Positions 19,259-26,852 of a stretch of 64,000 nucleotides of DNA are shown piece after piece (positions within the stretch are counted from its first letter, which is position 1; each line of letters starts with the position of its first letter). The stretch is from positions 1,708,501 through 1,772,500 of the forward strand of contig PHSP01000001.1 in the NCBI GenBank assembly GCA_002862125.1, read 5' to 3'. A program made the translations under genes and the position numbers. The stretch is from Methylobacter sp. KS41. GTDB lineage: Bacteria > Pseudomonadota > Gammaproteobacteria > Methylococcales > Methylomonadaceae. Below the pieces are notes generated by a model. It was not told where the DNA came from and did no database searches. It saw nothing but the letters and a program-made list of their open reading frames with translations.

Positions 19259-19289
19259 GACTCAGATCGCGGGCACGGCCCGCTCCTAC
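19222..19289. repeat. BIME-like inverted REP pair upstream of the RAYT gene
   Basis: Two REP units in opposite orientation: GTAGGAACGGGCCATGTCCGCGA at 19222-19244 and TCGCGGGCACGGCCCGCTCCTAC at 19267-19289, separated by 22 bases. The pair is 68 bp, exactly the length of the pair inside hsdS. It covers the RAYT start region and ends 27 bases before the hsdS stop (19316). Confidence 0.9.
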
Positions 19290-19315
19290 AATAAATTTAT
19301 TGACACATCGCATTG

Positions 19316-20563
19316 TTATTTCCGCTCGAAGGCTTGGGCAAGTAGTCGTTCAGGAATTTTATTAAGATCATTCAACTGTTTTTGAATTGCTGATTTAACT
19401 GGCCCTAACGTTGCCAAGGCTTTGGACATCCGAAGCTGTTCTGGGTAGGGCGGCAGCAGAATCGAACCTTCCGCCAGACGATTGAACAGCATCCGTTCCC
19501 GCACCGCGCCTCGCGCCAATGAATTGATGCATTGCTCGCCATAAGGCGACCTGAGCCAATAATAAAACCAGCGCGAATCGACCAGTCCGGCTTTGCCTTG
19601 CAAGGCGACATAATCCGGGCTGGTGATACCGGGTTCATCGTCGTCATCGACAAAGGCAATCGAGCCGATCAGAATACGCATCGGGTTATAAAAAACCGTG
19701 CCGCTAAATACCGGTTTGTAGCGTTGCGGCTGTTTGCCCGGCGGTTCTTTGGCGGGGGCCAAACCGCCACGGGTTGCGCCCAATACCGGATAGTCCGCCC
19801 AGGTTTCGCCTATGCCTTTTTTGACTTCTTCCAACACCTCACCCAAACGGGTTTCAATGACCGGCGATTGTCCATTTTCGGTAGGAGCGGGCCGCGCCCG
19901 CGAACGAGCAACGACCTGGCTCAAATCGCGGGCACCGCCCGCTCCTACGGTTTTGGCGGATGCCGGACCGTCATGAGTTTTGGCGTCTGGCGATTGTTCA
20001 ATGCTTTCGCGGATGTAGGCATTCGCAAGGTTGACGATTTCCTGTTGTTGCAATTCCAAAGCCTTACGAGCGGTTTCTACTTCGGCGAATTGGGCTGTGA
20101 GTTTTGCGGCAATTTGGCGTTGTTCAGTTATTGATTCCGGAATAATAACTTCAACATTCAAAAACACATCCATGTCTGTTCGCGGCATCCGCGACCCGGT
20201 TTTCTCAGCCATTGCCACTGCCACAATATCTTCACGGCGTAATAAAAACGCAAGAAACTCTCGATCAACCCCATTTGGTAATAAAGGGATAATTTCAGTT
20301 GAACAACGACCCTCTCGCTCAGGGAGTGCTACCTTATTAAGATATGGTCGCAGTTTACCGTAAAGTACATGATTTCCATTAAAGGCGAAGGCCGTACTCT
20401 TTCCTTCCGTACTTGTCGAATCGTAAGAAATTATTTTCCCGGTCTGCGCTTCAATTTGCTCAAGGCCTAAATACGGTCGTTTAAGTGCCTCAACAGAATC
20501 CGGCGACACAATTATTTTATCTTGAATTGCAATCTTACCGAGTTTAACAGTTTGTAAACTCAT
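19316..20563 (-). CDS. hsdS: type I restriction-modification specificity subunit with an in-frame REP pair
   Basis: A 415-residue HsdS with two target recognition domains (about 1-170 and 232-395) and two conserved helical spacers. The first spacer (about 155-200, with AEVETARKALELQQQEIV) sets the distance between the two half sites. Directly after it, residues 206-228 are encoded by a 68-bp inverted REP pair (19881-19948), giving a Gly/Ala/Arg-rich stretch VGAGGARDLSQVVARSRARP that has no counterpart in the family. The frame stays open through it, so the protein is presumably full length. The ATG overlaps the hsdR stop by 4 bases. The exact recognition sequence cannot be predicted. Confidence 0.93.
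   Translation of the reverse strand: MSLQTVKLGKIAIQDKIIVSPDSVEALKRPYLGLEQIEAQTGKIISYDSTSTEGKSTAFAFNGNHVLYGKLRPYLNKVALPEREGRCSTEIIPLLPNGVDREFLAFLLRREDIVAVAMAEKTGSRMPRTDMDVFLNVEVIIPESITEQRQIAAKLTAQFAEVETARKALELQQQEIVNLANAYIRESIEQSPDAKTHDGPASAKTVGAGGARDLSQVVARSRARPAPTENGQSPVIETRLGEVLEEVKKGIGETWADYPVLGATRGGLAPAKEPPGKQPQRYKPVFSGTVFYNPMRILIGSIAFVDDDDEPGITSPDYVALQGKAGLVDSRWFYYWLRSPYGEQCINSLARGAVRERMLFNRLAEGSILLPPYPEQLRMSKALATLGPVKSAIQKQLNDLNKIPERLLAQAFERK
19881..19948. repeat. BIME-like inverted REP pair inside the hsdS coding region
   Basis: GTAGGAGCGGGCCGCGCCCGCGA (19881-19903) and TCGCGGGCACCGCCCGCTCCTAC (19926-19948) face each other, 68 bp in all. On the minus strand the pair is translated as residues 206-228 of HsdS without a stop. 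Insertion of such an element into a gene is rarely tolerated; here it falls at the flexible boundary between the first helical spacer and the second recognition domain. Confidence 0.92.
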
Positions 20564-22965
20564 ATCCCAAACAACCGCCCTTTAGCTTCCAATATCACCG
20601 CCGCTGGTTTACCCAGCTTTTTCAACGCCGCCAGTCCCCCGGCTCGGCTAATCTCCGGCACCTGCCAGAGCGAATCAGACTCCAATGCCTCGGTGCCGCC
20701 CAAACCAAACTGATGACCAAAACCTTTTAAGACAATGGCGGTATCAGCAGGCATAGCGTCAAACCAAGGCAGATTTTGGTCAAGATAACCTTGGCCGCGC
20801 TCTTGTTGTTTCAGGGCTTGGGCGCGATAGCCGTGGTGGGCGAACATGTCGTAATAATCAAAATCCTGCATCTCTTCCAGTTCCCGTAATACTTCCGGCG
20901 AGTAGTTTTCGCCCAGCAAATGATCGATCAATTCGCGGCGCTTTTTGTTTTCTATCCACAGTTGCCGGAAATCCCGCAAGTTGCCCGCCTCGCGGAGCAC
21001 CCGTTGCAGCATTTCCCGGCGGTATTCCTCTATCGGGATTTTCACATCCCGGCCTTCGCGGCGGCTCAGGATAAAGCGGCCTTCCGGATTGACGGTGACG
21101 GTTTGCCCGCCAATTTGAACTACCGGCGATTCGTCTCCTCCTTCGCCATCGTCTCCGCCGTCCTCGCCTCCACCGCCGCCGGTCTTGTTTTTGCCTGAAC
21201 TGTGCGCGCTAATAAAATCGGTGCCGAACAAGTCGGTTACGCCGGTGTAGTCATACAGCCAGAATTTGTATTTTTGCGTGACTTCGTCGATGCGGGTGCC
21301 GCGTCCGACCATTTGGTAAAACAGGATGCTGGATTCCAGGTAACGGAAAAACACCACGGCATTGAGCCGTTCTATATCGACGCCGGTTGCCAGCAAATCG
21401 ACGGTGCAAGCGATGAAAGCCCGTTCGCCGGAGCCGCGCATCGGCTCTATCAATTCTCGCCCGCCGTTAGCGCTGCCCATGCATTTGAATGCGTAATGTT
21501 GTTTGGCGGTGCGGCCCTGTTGCTTGCACCACTCGCTGTAAAGGTTATTCATCTGCATCGCGACGCGGTCGGCGTGGATTTCTCGGGTGCAAAAAATAAT
21601 CGCTTTTTGCTCGGGACCGCCATGCTGGCAAAGCTGCTTGAACAAATCCTCGCACATGGCCGCAATGCGTTCCGGCATCAGTAGTTGGCTGTCGAAATGC
21701 CGGGACGTGTATTGGTCCTTGATTTCTTCCTGCCTGATTTCTCTGCCGGTTTTGGCGTCAATCGGCTTGGCTTTAAGCACCTCTTCGCTGGTAAAGGTTT
21801 TACCGTCTATCGAGGCCTTGCGTTTGATGATTTCGCAGGCGGCGAGGTAGCCGTCTTCCTGGGCTTGGATCAGGTTGTATTCGTAAACCGGTTCGCCGAA
21901 ATATTTGAGGTTGTTGGCGGAGATCAGCGCATCTTCTTTGTTTTGCGTTTTGGCTTCGCGCAGTTGCCGGGGCGTGGCGGTCAAACCGATTTGCACCGCA
22001 TTGGGATTGCGCAGCAACACTTCGGACCACCGGCCCCAGGCGGAACGGTGGCATTCGTCGATGATAATCACGCTGAAGGCATCGGGCGGATAATGTTCGC
22101 TGAGAAAGCTGGCGGTATTGTTCTCTTCATCATCCAGCCCCAAGGTTTGGTAAGTCGCAATATGAATCCGGGCGTTTTTGGCGCTGTTTTCGCCTTTGGC
22201 ATTGGTAACGATACGGGCATTGTCGCCGAATACCGCTTTAAGCTTGTTGTAACCCTGTTCACGCAGCTCGTCCCGGTCACAAAGAAACAAGGCAGGCTTG
22301 GGTAAACGTTGCGCCTGATGCAAGCGCCACAACAGGTTTGCGGCAATGACGGTTTTACCGGCCCCGGTAGCTAATGCCAACAACACGCGGCTGGGTTGCT
22401 GTTGCTGTTCGCAATGCAGAATTTTTTCAAAGCAGGCGCGGATCGCGGCATCCTGATAATAGCGGGCTTTGGGATAGGCGGGACTGTCGGCCATGAACAG
22501 CAAAGCCGATTCGGGTTTGCCAAGATCAATCCCCGTATCTTTAGCATAACGGACGGTTAAGTCATCATGACTGGGAAAATGCTCTTTGAGCGAGTGCGGT
22601 CCGGCTTGCAAGCCGCTGGTTTTGTCGTATTCACCATACAAATGGCCGTTGGTGGCAAACACATACTGAACGCTAAAGCGGTTGCATTCCGAGTAACCTT
22701 TGGCCTGTTGCATACCTTTTAACGGATCTTCCGATTGTTTTTTAGCTTCCAGTACGCCGACCGGTAACGGCTTGGGCATGCCACCCGCTTGCACGCAAAG
22801 CAGGTAATCGGTGCGTCCGCCGCCCGCACGTCTGCGACCTTTGTGGCCGATGGCTTCTACAGGGGCAGGAGATTCCAGTTTTAGTTTGGAATGATCGTCA
22901 TAACCTTTGTCGCGTAATACCGGATCAATCAGGTAATATCGGGTTTCTGCTTCGTTATAGCTCAT
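20560..22965 (-). CDS. hsdR: type I restriction endonuclease subunit HsdR
   Basis: An 801-residue HsdR. The N-terminal PD-(D/E)xK nuclease shows D53 (GGGRTDYLL) and E73-A-K75 (VGVLEAKK). Superfamily 2 motor motifs follow: Walker A ATGAGKT (199-205), DECH (303-306), TATP and VGRGTR. A Gly/Asp/Glu-rich linker (GGGGGEDGGDDGEGGDE) precedes a C-terminal domain, probably the EcoEI-type R C-terminus that binds the methylase. It translocates DNA and cuts unmodified DNA far from the site. It is the first gene of the operon; a perfect 14-bp palindrome sits 8 bases upstream of its ATG. Confidence 0.95.
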   Translation of the reverse strand: MSYNEAETRYYLIDPVLRDKGYDDHSKLKLESPAPVEAIGHKGRRRAGGGRTDYLLCVQAGGMPKPLPVGVLEAKKQSEDPLKGMQQAKGYSECNRFSVQYVFATNGHLYGEYDKTSGLQAGPHSLKEHFPSHDDLTVRYAKDTGIDLGKPESALLFMADSPAYPKARYYQDAAIRACFEKILHCEQQQQPSRVLLALATGAGKTVIAANLLWRLHQAQRLPKPALFLCDRDELREQGYNKLKAVFGDNARIVTNAKGENSAKNARIHIATYQTLGLDDEENNTASFLSEHYPPDAFSVIIIDECHRSAWGRWSEVLLRNPNAVQIGLTATPRQLREAKTQNKEDALISANNLKYFGEPVYEYNLIQAQEDGYLAACEIIKRKASIDGKTFTSEEVLKAKPIDAKTGREIRQEEIKDQYTSRHFDSQLLMPERIAAMCEDLFKQLCQHGGPEQKAIIFCTREIHADRVAMQMNNLYSEWCKQQGRTAKQHYAFKCMGSANGGRELIEPMRGSGERAFIACTVDLLATGVDIERLNAVVFFRYLESSILFYQMVGRGTRIDEVTQKYKFWLYDYTGVTDLFGTDFISAHSSGKNKTGGGGGEDGGDDGEGGDESPVVQIGGQTVTVNPEGRFILSRREGRDVKIPIEEYRREMLQRVLREAGNLRDFRQLWIENKKRRELIDHLLGENYSPEVLRELEEMQDFDYYDMFAHHGYRAQALKQQERGQGYLDQNLPWFDAMPADTAIVLKGFGHQFGLGGTEALESDSLWQVPEISRAGGLAALKKLGKPAAVILEAKGRLFGI

Positions 22966-22972
22966 GGTATTT

Positions 22973-22986
22973 CCATACTAGTATGG
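22973..22986. promoter_or_regulatory. 14-bp palindrome in the hsdR leader
   Basis: CCATACTAGTATGG is a perfect palindrome located 8 bases upstream of the hsdR ATG. It may be an operator for the restriction operon or may fold in the leader RNA over the ribosome site. No controller gene is visible nearby, so the role is open. Confidence 0.4.
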
Positions 22987-23060
22987 ATTCCTTACGAACG
23001 AATTAAGACTGGTCGGGAAGATTACTACCCGATACACGCTATTTTAAACCCCTTACCAGT

Positions 23061-23852
23061 TTACTTACCTGAAACACTTTTTTTATGGGCATAAAAAAAC
23101 AATGCCGCTCCAATCAAAATCATTGGTGTTGACAGTATTTGTCCCATCGTCACCCAATCCAATGCCAGATAACCCAGTTGTGCATCAGGCATTCTGAAAA
23201 ATTCGACAAAAAACCGGAAACAGCCATAGAAACACACCGCCATGCCGGTAATTGCACCCACGGGTCTTGGTTTGCCGGAGTATAGCCAAAGAATAATAAA
23301 CAACACCACGCCTTCTAAAAAGGCTTCATAGAGTTGCGAGGGGTGACGGGCAAGAGGGCCGCCATTGGGAAACACCATGGCCCAGGGAACATCAGTCGTT
23401 CTGCCCCATAATTCAGAGTTAATAAAATTACCGATACGCCCCGCCCCCAAACCGATTGGAGCCAAGGGCGCAATAATATCGGTTAATTGCAGCATGGTGC
23501 ATTGCTGTTTTTTTGCAAAAAACCACATGGCGATAAAAACGCCTAACATGCCGCCATGAAATGACATACCGCCTTGCCATATCTTAAACAGGATAAGAGG
23601 ATCACTTAGAAATCCACTGAAATTATAAAACAGGATGTAGCCGATCCTGCCGCCCAAAATCACGCCTAAAGCCCCATAAGTGACCAGATCTTCGATGGCC
23701 TCCGGTTTAATGGGCGACCAGGGTTGTTGCGCGCGTTTTTGCCCTAAAAACCAGACTGCGACAAAACCTATTACATACATCAGGCCATACCAGTGAATCT
23801 TTAGAGGCCCCAAGCTTAGCGCTATAGGGTCGATTTGAGGATAAGTGAGCAT
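23061..23852 (-). CDS. lgt: prolipoprotein diacylglyceryl transferase
   Basis: A 263-residue polytopic inner-membrane enzyme with seven hydrophobic segments. The Lgt signature GRIGNFINSELWGR is present, with the catalytic arginine and the conserved N and E, as is HPSQLYEAFLEG. It transfers diacylglycerol from phosphatidylglycerol to the lipobox cysteine of prolipoproteins; the DUF4136 lipoprotein at 43143 would be a client. lgt usually sits directly upstream of thyA in gammaproteobacteria. Here hsdR starts 95 bases after lgt. Confidence 0.96.
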   Translation of the reverse strand: MLTYPQIDPIALSLGPLKIHWYGLMYVIGFVAVWFLGQKRAQQPWSPIKPEAIEDLVTYGALGVILGGRIGYILFYNFSGFLSDPLILFKIWQGGMSFHGGMLGVFIAMWFFAKKQQCTMLQLTDIIAPLAPIGLGAGRIGNFINSELWGRTTDVPWAMVFPNGGPLARHPSQLYEAFLEGVVLFIILWLYSGKPRPVGAITGMAVCFYGCFRFFVEFFRMPDAQLGYLALDWVTMGQILSTPMILIGAALFFYAHKKSVSGK

Positions 23853-24652
23853 ATATCATTCCTAATAAAGTAAATAATTCGATTGTCCCTGAAAACTTAT
23901 TTTGTTTTCATGATCTCCATGAATAAAGCCATGGATAGTTTGTACATCTGAAGTTTCCTGAATATCATCAAGCCGCCAGCGAATTTTTCGTGGGATTGCC
24001 GGGTTTGGGCAAATGCTGTCAAAATCCTCATCGATTAAGGCCTAAGCGAAAAGCGGCTGGAAATCCGGAAACACAAAACTGGTTCGCACCTTCACTTAAT
24101 ACGGACGTTCCGGGACGGCTGTCAAGCGAGCGGCATAAATCCAGTTGATCGTTAATGCCATCAGACTAAAGTTGCAGATTGTCGTTCACTGCTTGAGCAT
24201 TGCGACATCTGCTTGTCCGGCTGGCGATGTCTTGTTTGTGCTCCGCAGGATTCAATTTCCTTTTCCTCTCCATAATACTCGATGATACTTATCACGGAAA
24301 GCTCAGGCCCGTACTGAACATCGCATCCCACTGTTTTCCAGAATACCCAAACGGCCAGGACCGGGCATTTTAGAGCTTTCAACATGACAACTATTGCGGC
24401 TCTCAAAATCCGGACAGAAATCCAGGAAAGCGCTTATCATGAAAGGGTAAGCTTGAATGAGTAAAAAAGCGCACAAAAAGCGAAAGTGGCATTGGAGGCG
24501 GAAAAGGAATTAAAACAGTAACCGTACTTGCCCAAGAGCATGACGCACTGCCAACTCAAATTGCGGGGCAGCTGATTGACGTCAAGTCCGGCAGCAAGGT
24601 AATCGATCCACAATATAATCCGGAAAATGGCAGCCCGCCTGGGAGCTTTCAG
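23853..24652. other. 800-base region without a convincing gene
   Basis: Between the divergent start of lgt and the end of the SulP gene. The lgt promoter must lie near 23853-23950. A 74-81 codon minus-strand frame at 24161-24406 has no recognisable motif and an odd composition. A plus-strand stretch at about 24456-24650 reads like fragments in different frames (a Lys-rich opening, then VLAQEHDALPTQIAGQ), which suggests a decayed gene. Nothing here could be assigned with confidence. Confidence 0.4.
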
Positions 24653-26353
24653 TCACTTCTCATCAAGGGCAGTCTCCTCCATGCCGATTGCCTTTGCCTC
24701 CAGCGCCTGGTAACGCTTGATTGCCGTACGAGCATTGACCAACATGCGTTCGCGGCCTAGCCGTACGTCCAGTCCGGCCCTGCGCACGACATCAAGCACG
24801 CCGGGGTTCAGCCCCGCCAGCCACAGCGTAGCGCCATTTTCGGTCCCGCGCTTTTCGCGCTCCATCAGCATCTGCAGCGCCGAGTATTCAATATCCTGTA
24901 CCCGGCTCATGTCCAGCACAAGCACCCGAGGCTTATACTGCACAACCAGGGCGTTGATCCGGTCGGCCACATATTGCACGTTCACGAAAAAGAGGCGGCC
25001 CTCCGGACGAACAATCAACAGGCCATCGAAGGTTTCGTCATCCGGATGATTAGGCGACAGCGGACGCAGCACATCCTTGCCGCGCTTGCGTCCGATAACA
25101 TATACGCTTGGGTAAGCCGCCTGTCTGGCCAGTCCAATCACCGATAGTATGATCGCCGCTACAATGCCTTGCAGCGTGCCAAATACCAGCACGCCAATAC
25201 AGGCCGCGATAGCCCAGCGGAACTCCATCGTGCGCACCTTGCGAATGGCGCGGAACTCCGCAGGCTGGATCAACCCGGTCGAGTAGACAATGACCACCGC
25301 TGCGAGAGTGGCGTATGGCAGCAAGCCCAGCAAAGGCGAAAGCAGCAGCATGATCGCCGCCGCAGCGCCCGCCGTCACCAGCGATGCCTTCTGCGACCGG
25401 CCTCCGGCAGCGCGGACGACCGCAGTCTGCGTGGTGCCGCCTCCCGCCGGCATGGCTCCGGAGAACGCGCCGCCCAAATTGGCCGCTCCGATGGCGATTA
25501 GCTCACGGTTTGCATTAACCGGAGGCTCTGTACTGCCGGCAAAGGCGCGCGCCGCCGCAATTGATTCGGTGAAACTCATCAGCGCGATTCCGAACGCGCC
25601 CGGCAGCAACTGCTCGATAAGCTCAAGGCTGGGCATCGTCAACGACGGTAATCCTTGCGGAATAAGACCGACCGTCGAGACGCCCTGCGCATGCAGGCCG
25701 AAAAACCACGACGCGGCGATACTGCCGCCAACGGCAACCAGAGGCGCTGGAGAATGCGGCCACAGACGCTCCATGCCGGTCAGCACGAGCAAGGTCGCCG
25801 CGGCTACCGCCAGCGTGATCAGCGAGGTCTGAGGCAAATGATGGATGACGCTGAACAAATCGCGGAAAAAACCTTGTTTCGTAATGTGGAAGCCAAGCAG
25901 TTTCGGCAGCTGGTCCAGCAAGATCACTAGCGCGATCCCTGCCTTGAAGCCGGTCAGGACCGGCGCGGAAATGAAGTTGGCGACGAAGCCCAGACGCAGC
26001 AGCGCCGCCACCATCAGCAATACGCCCACCAGCGCCGTCAAGGTGGCGACGGCGGTTATCAGTTGCGCCGGGCCGCCGTCCGGCGTCGCCATGCCGAGTT
26101 GCGTACCGGCCAGAATACCCAGGGTAGTGGTAGAGCTGACGCTGAGCACTTTCGATGAGCCAAGCAGGGCGTAAATAATCATCGGAATAAAGGCGGTGTA
26201 CAGCCCTACTTCAACCGGCAAACCGGCTACAGTCGCATAAGCCATGGCCTTGGGCAAAACCACTGCCGCCGCCGTAAGACCGGCGACCACGTCGAAGCGT
26301 ATCGTTGCGGCGCCGGATTGGATTATCTCTGAATTTACCGGATGCGGGTTCAT
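24653..26353 (-). CDS. SulP family anion transporter with STAS domain
   Basis: A 566-residue transporter. The N-terminal sulfate transporter domain (about 20-400) has the family opening VVAGLTAAAVVLPKAMAYA, with some 11-14 membrane segments, and a cytoplasmic STAS domain (about 430-540) follows, including VLVLDMSRVQDIEYSALQML. Known substrates of bacterial SulPs are sulfate, bicarbonate, fumarate or other anions; the substrate cannot be read from the sequence. No carbonic anhydrase gene is adjacent. Its G+C content appears higher than that of lgt. The V-ATPase operon begins 499 bases upstream on the other strand. Confidence 0.92.
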   Translation of the reverse strand: MNPHPVNSEIIQSGAATIRFDVVAGLTAAAVVLPKAMAYATVAGLPVEVGLYTAFIPMIIYALLGSSKVLSVSSTTTLGILAGTQLGMATPDGGPAQLITAVATLTALVGVLLMVAALLRLGFVANFISAPVLTGFKAGIALVILLDQLPKLLGFHITKQGFFRDLFSVIHHLPQTSLITLAVAAATLLVLTGMERLWPHSPAPLVAVGGSIAASWFFGLHAQGVSTVGLIPQGLPSLTMPSLELIEQLLPGAFGIALMSFTESIAAARAFAGSTEPPVNANRELIAIGAANLGGAFSGAMPAGGGTTQTAVVRAAGGRSQKASLVTAGAAAAIMLLLSPLLGLLPYATLAAVVIVYSTGLIQPAEFRAIRKVRTMEFRWAIAACIGVLVFGTLQGIVAAIILSVIGLARQAAYPSVYVIGRKRGKDVLRPLSPNHPDDETFDGLLIVRPEGRLFFVNVQYVADRINALVVQYKPRVLVLDMSRVQDIEYSALQMLMEREKRGTENGATLWLAGLNPGVLDVVRRAGLDVRLGRERMLVNARTAIKRYQALEAKAIGMEETALDEK

Positions 26354-26852
26354 ACTGCTTATCTCCAGTTGCTGGGTAAAATCAATTGGCCGCCGTTTTT
26401 GATGTTAATAGCCGTTAGTCCTATTTGGCGGACGTTTCCATGACGTGTTTGGATTTTTCCGTTCAATCCAAGACGACGGCAAAGCGAGGGCGCTTTGCTG
26501 CTTGACCGTGTCCAGGATTGGGCCAGCTAAAGCGAAGGTCCGCATTGCGCTAGCGCCGAACTGCCTAAGACTACATCAAAGACGCCGGTAACGAGATGAA
26601 TGAATGTTAAATTGTACATGGTTTATATCCTGGGACATCATAAAATTAAACCTCGAAATATCAAAAATAACAGCACAATCACCCACTCACAACTCTCTTG
26701 AATCATGGCAACCGGCGCTAGATTTTCTCCTTCTTTCTCCACCAGCAACCAGAAAAATATAGTTCTTGTTGTAGCACTGTAATGGTGGTACAAATACAGC
26801 TGATAAGTTAACTAGAATCTTTGTTCCCGCCATGAAAAAAGTGAGTTGATCA
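26354..26852. other. divergent spacer between SulP and V-ATPase genes
   Basis: A 499-base spacer without a credible gene. It holds a perfect 8-bp hairpin GCAAAGCG-AGGG-CGCTTTGC at 26479-26498 with no T-run, and a candidate promoter for the V-ATPase operon at 26766-26794. A 30-codon minus-strand frame starting near 26624 (MYNLTFIHLVTGVFDVVL) is too short to judge. Confidence 0.5.
26766..26794 (+). promoter_or_regulatory. candidate sigma70 promoter of the V-ATPase operon
   Basis: TTGTTG at 26766-26771, a 17-base spacer and TACAAA at 26789-26794. Four of six bases match at each box. The first start codon follows about 58 bases after the -10 box. Confidence 0.4.

Noticed and set aside
24161-24406. 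Minus-strand 81-codon frame between lgt and the SulP gene
   Set aside because: No motif, no good ribosome site and poor coding composition; kept only as part of a non-coding region.
26479-26498. 8-bp hairpin as a terminator
   Set aside because: No T-run on either strand and it lies between divergent promoters.
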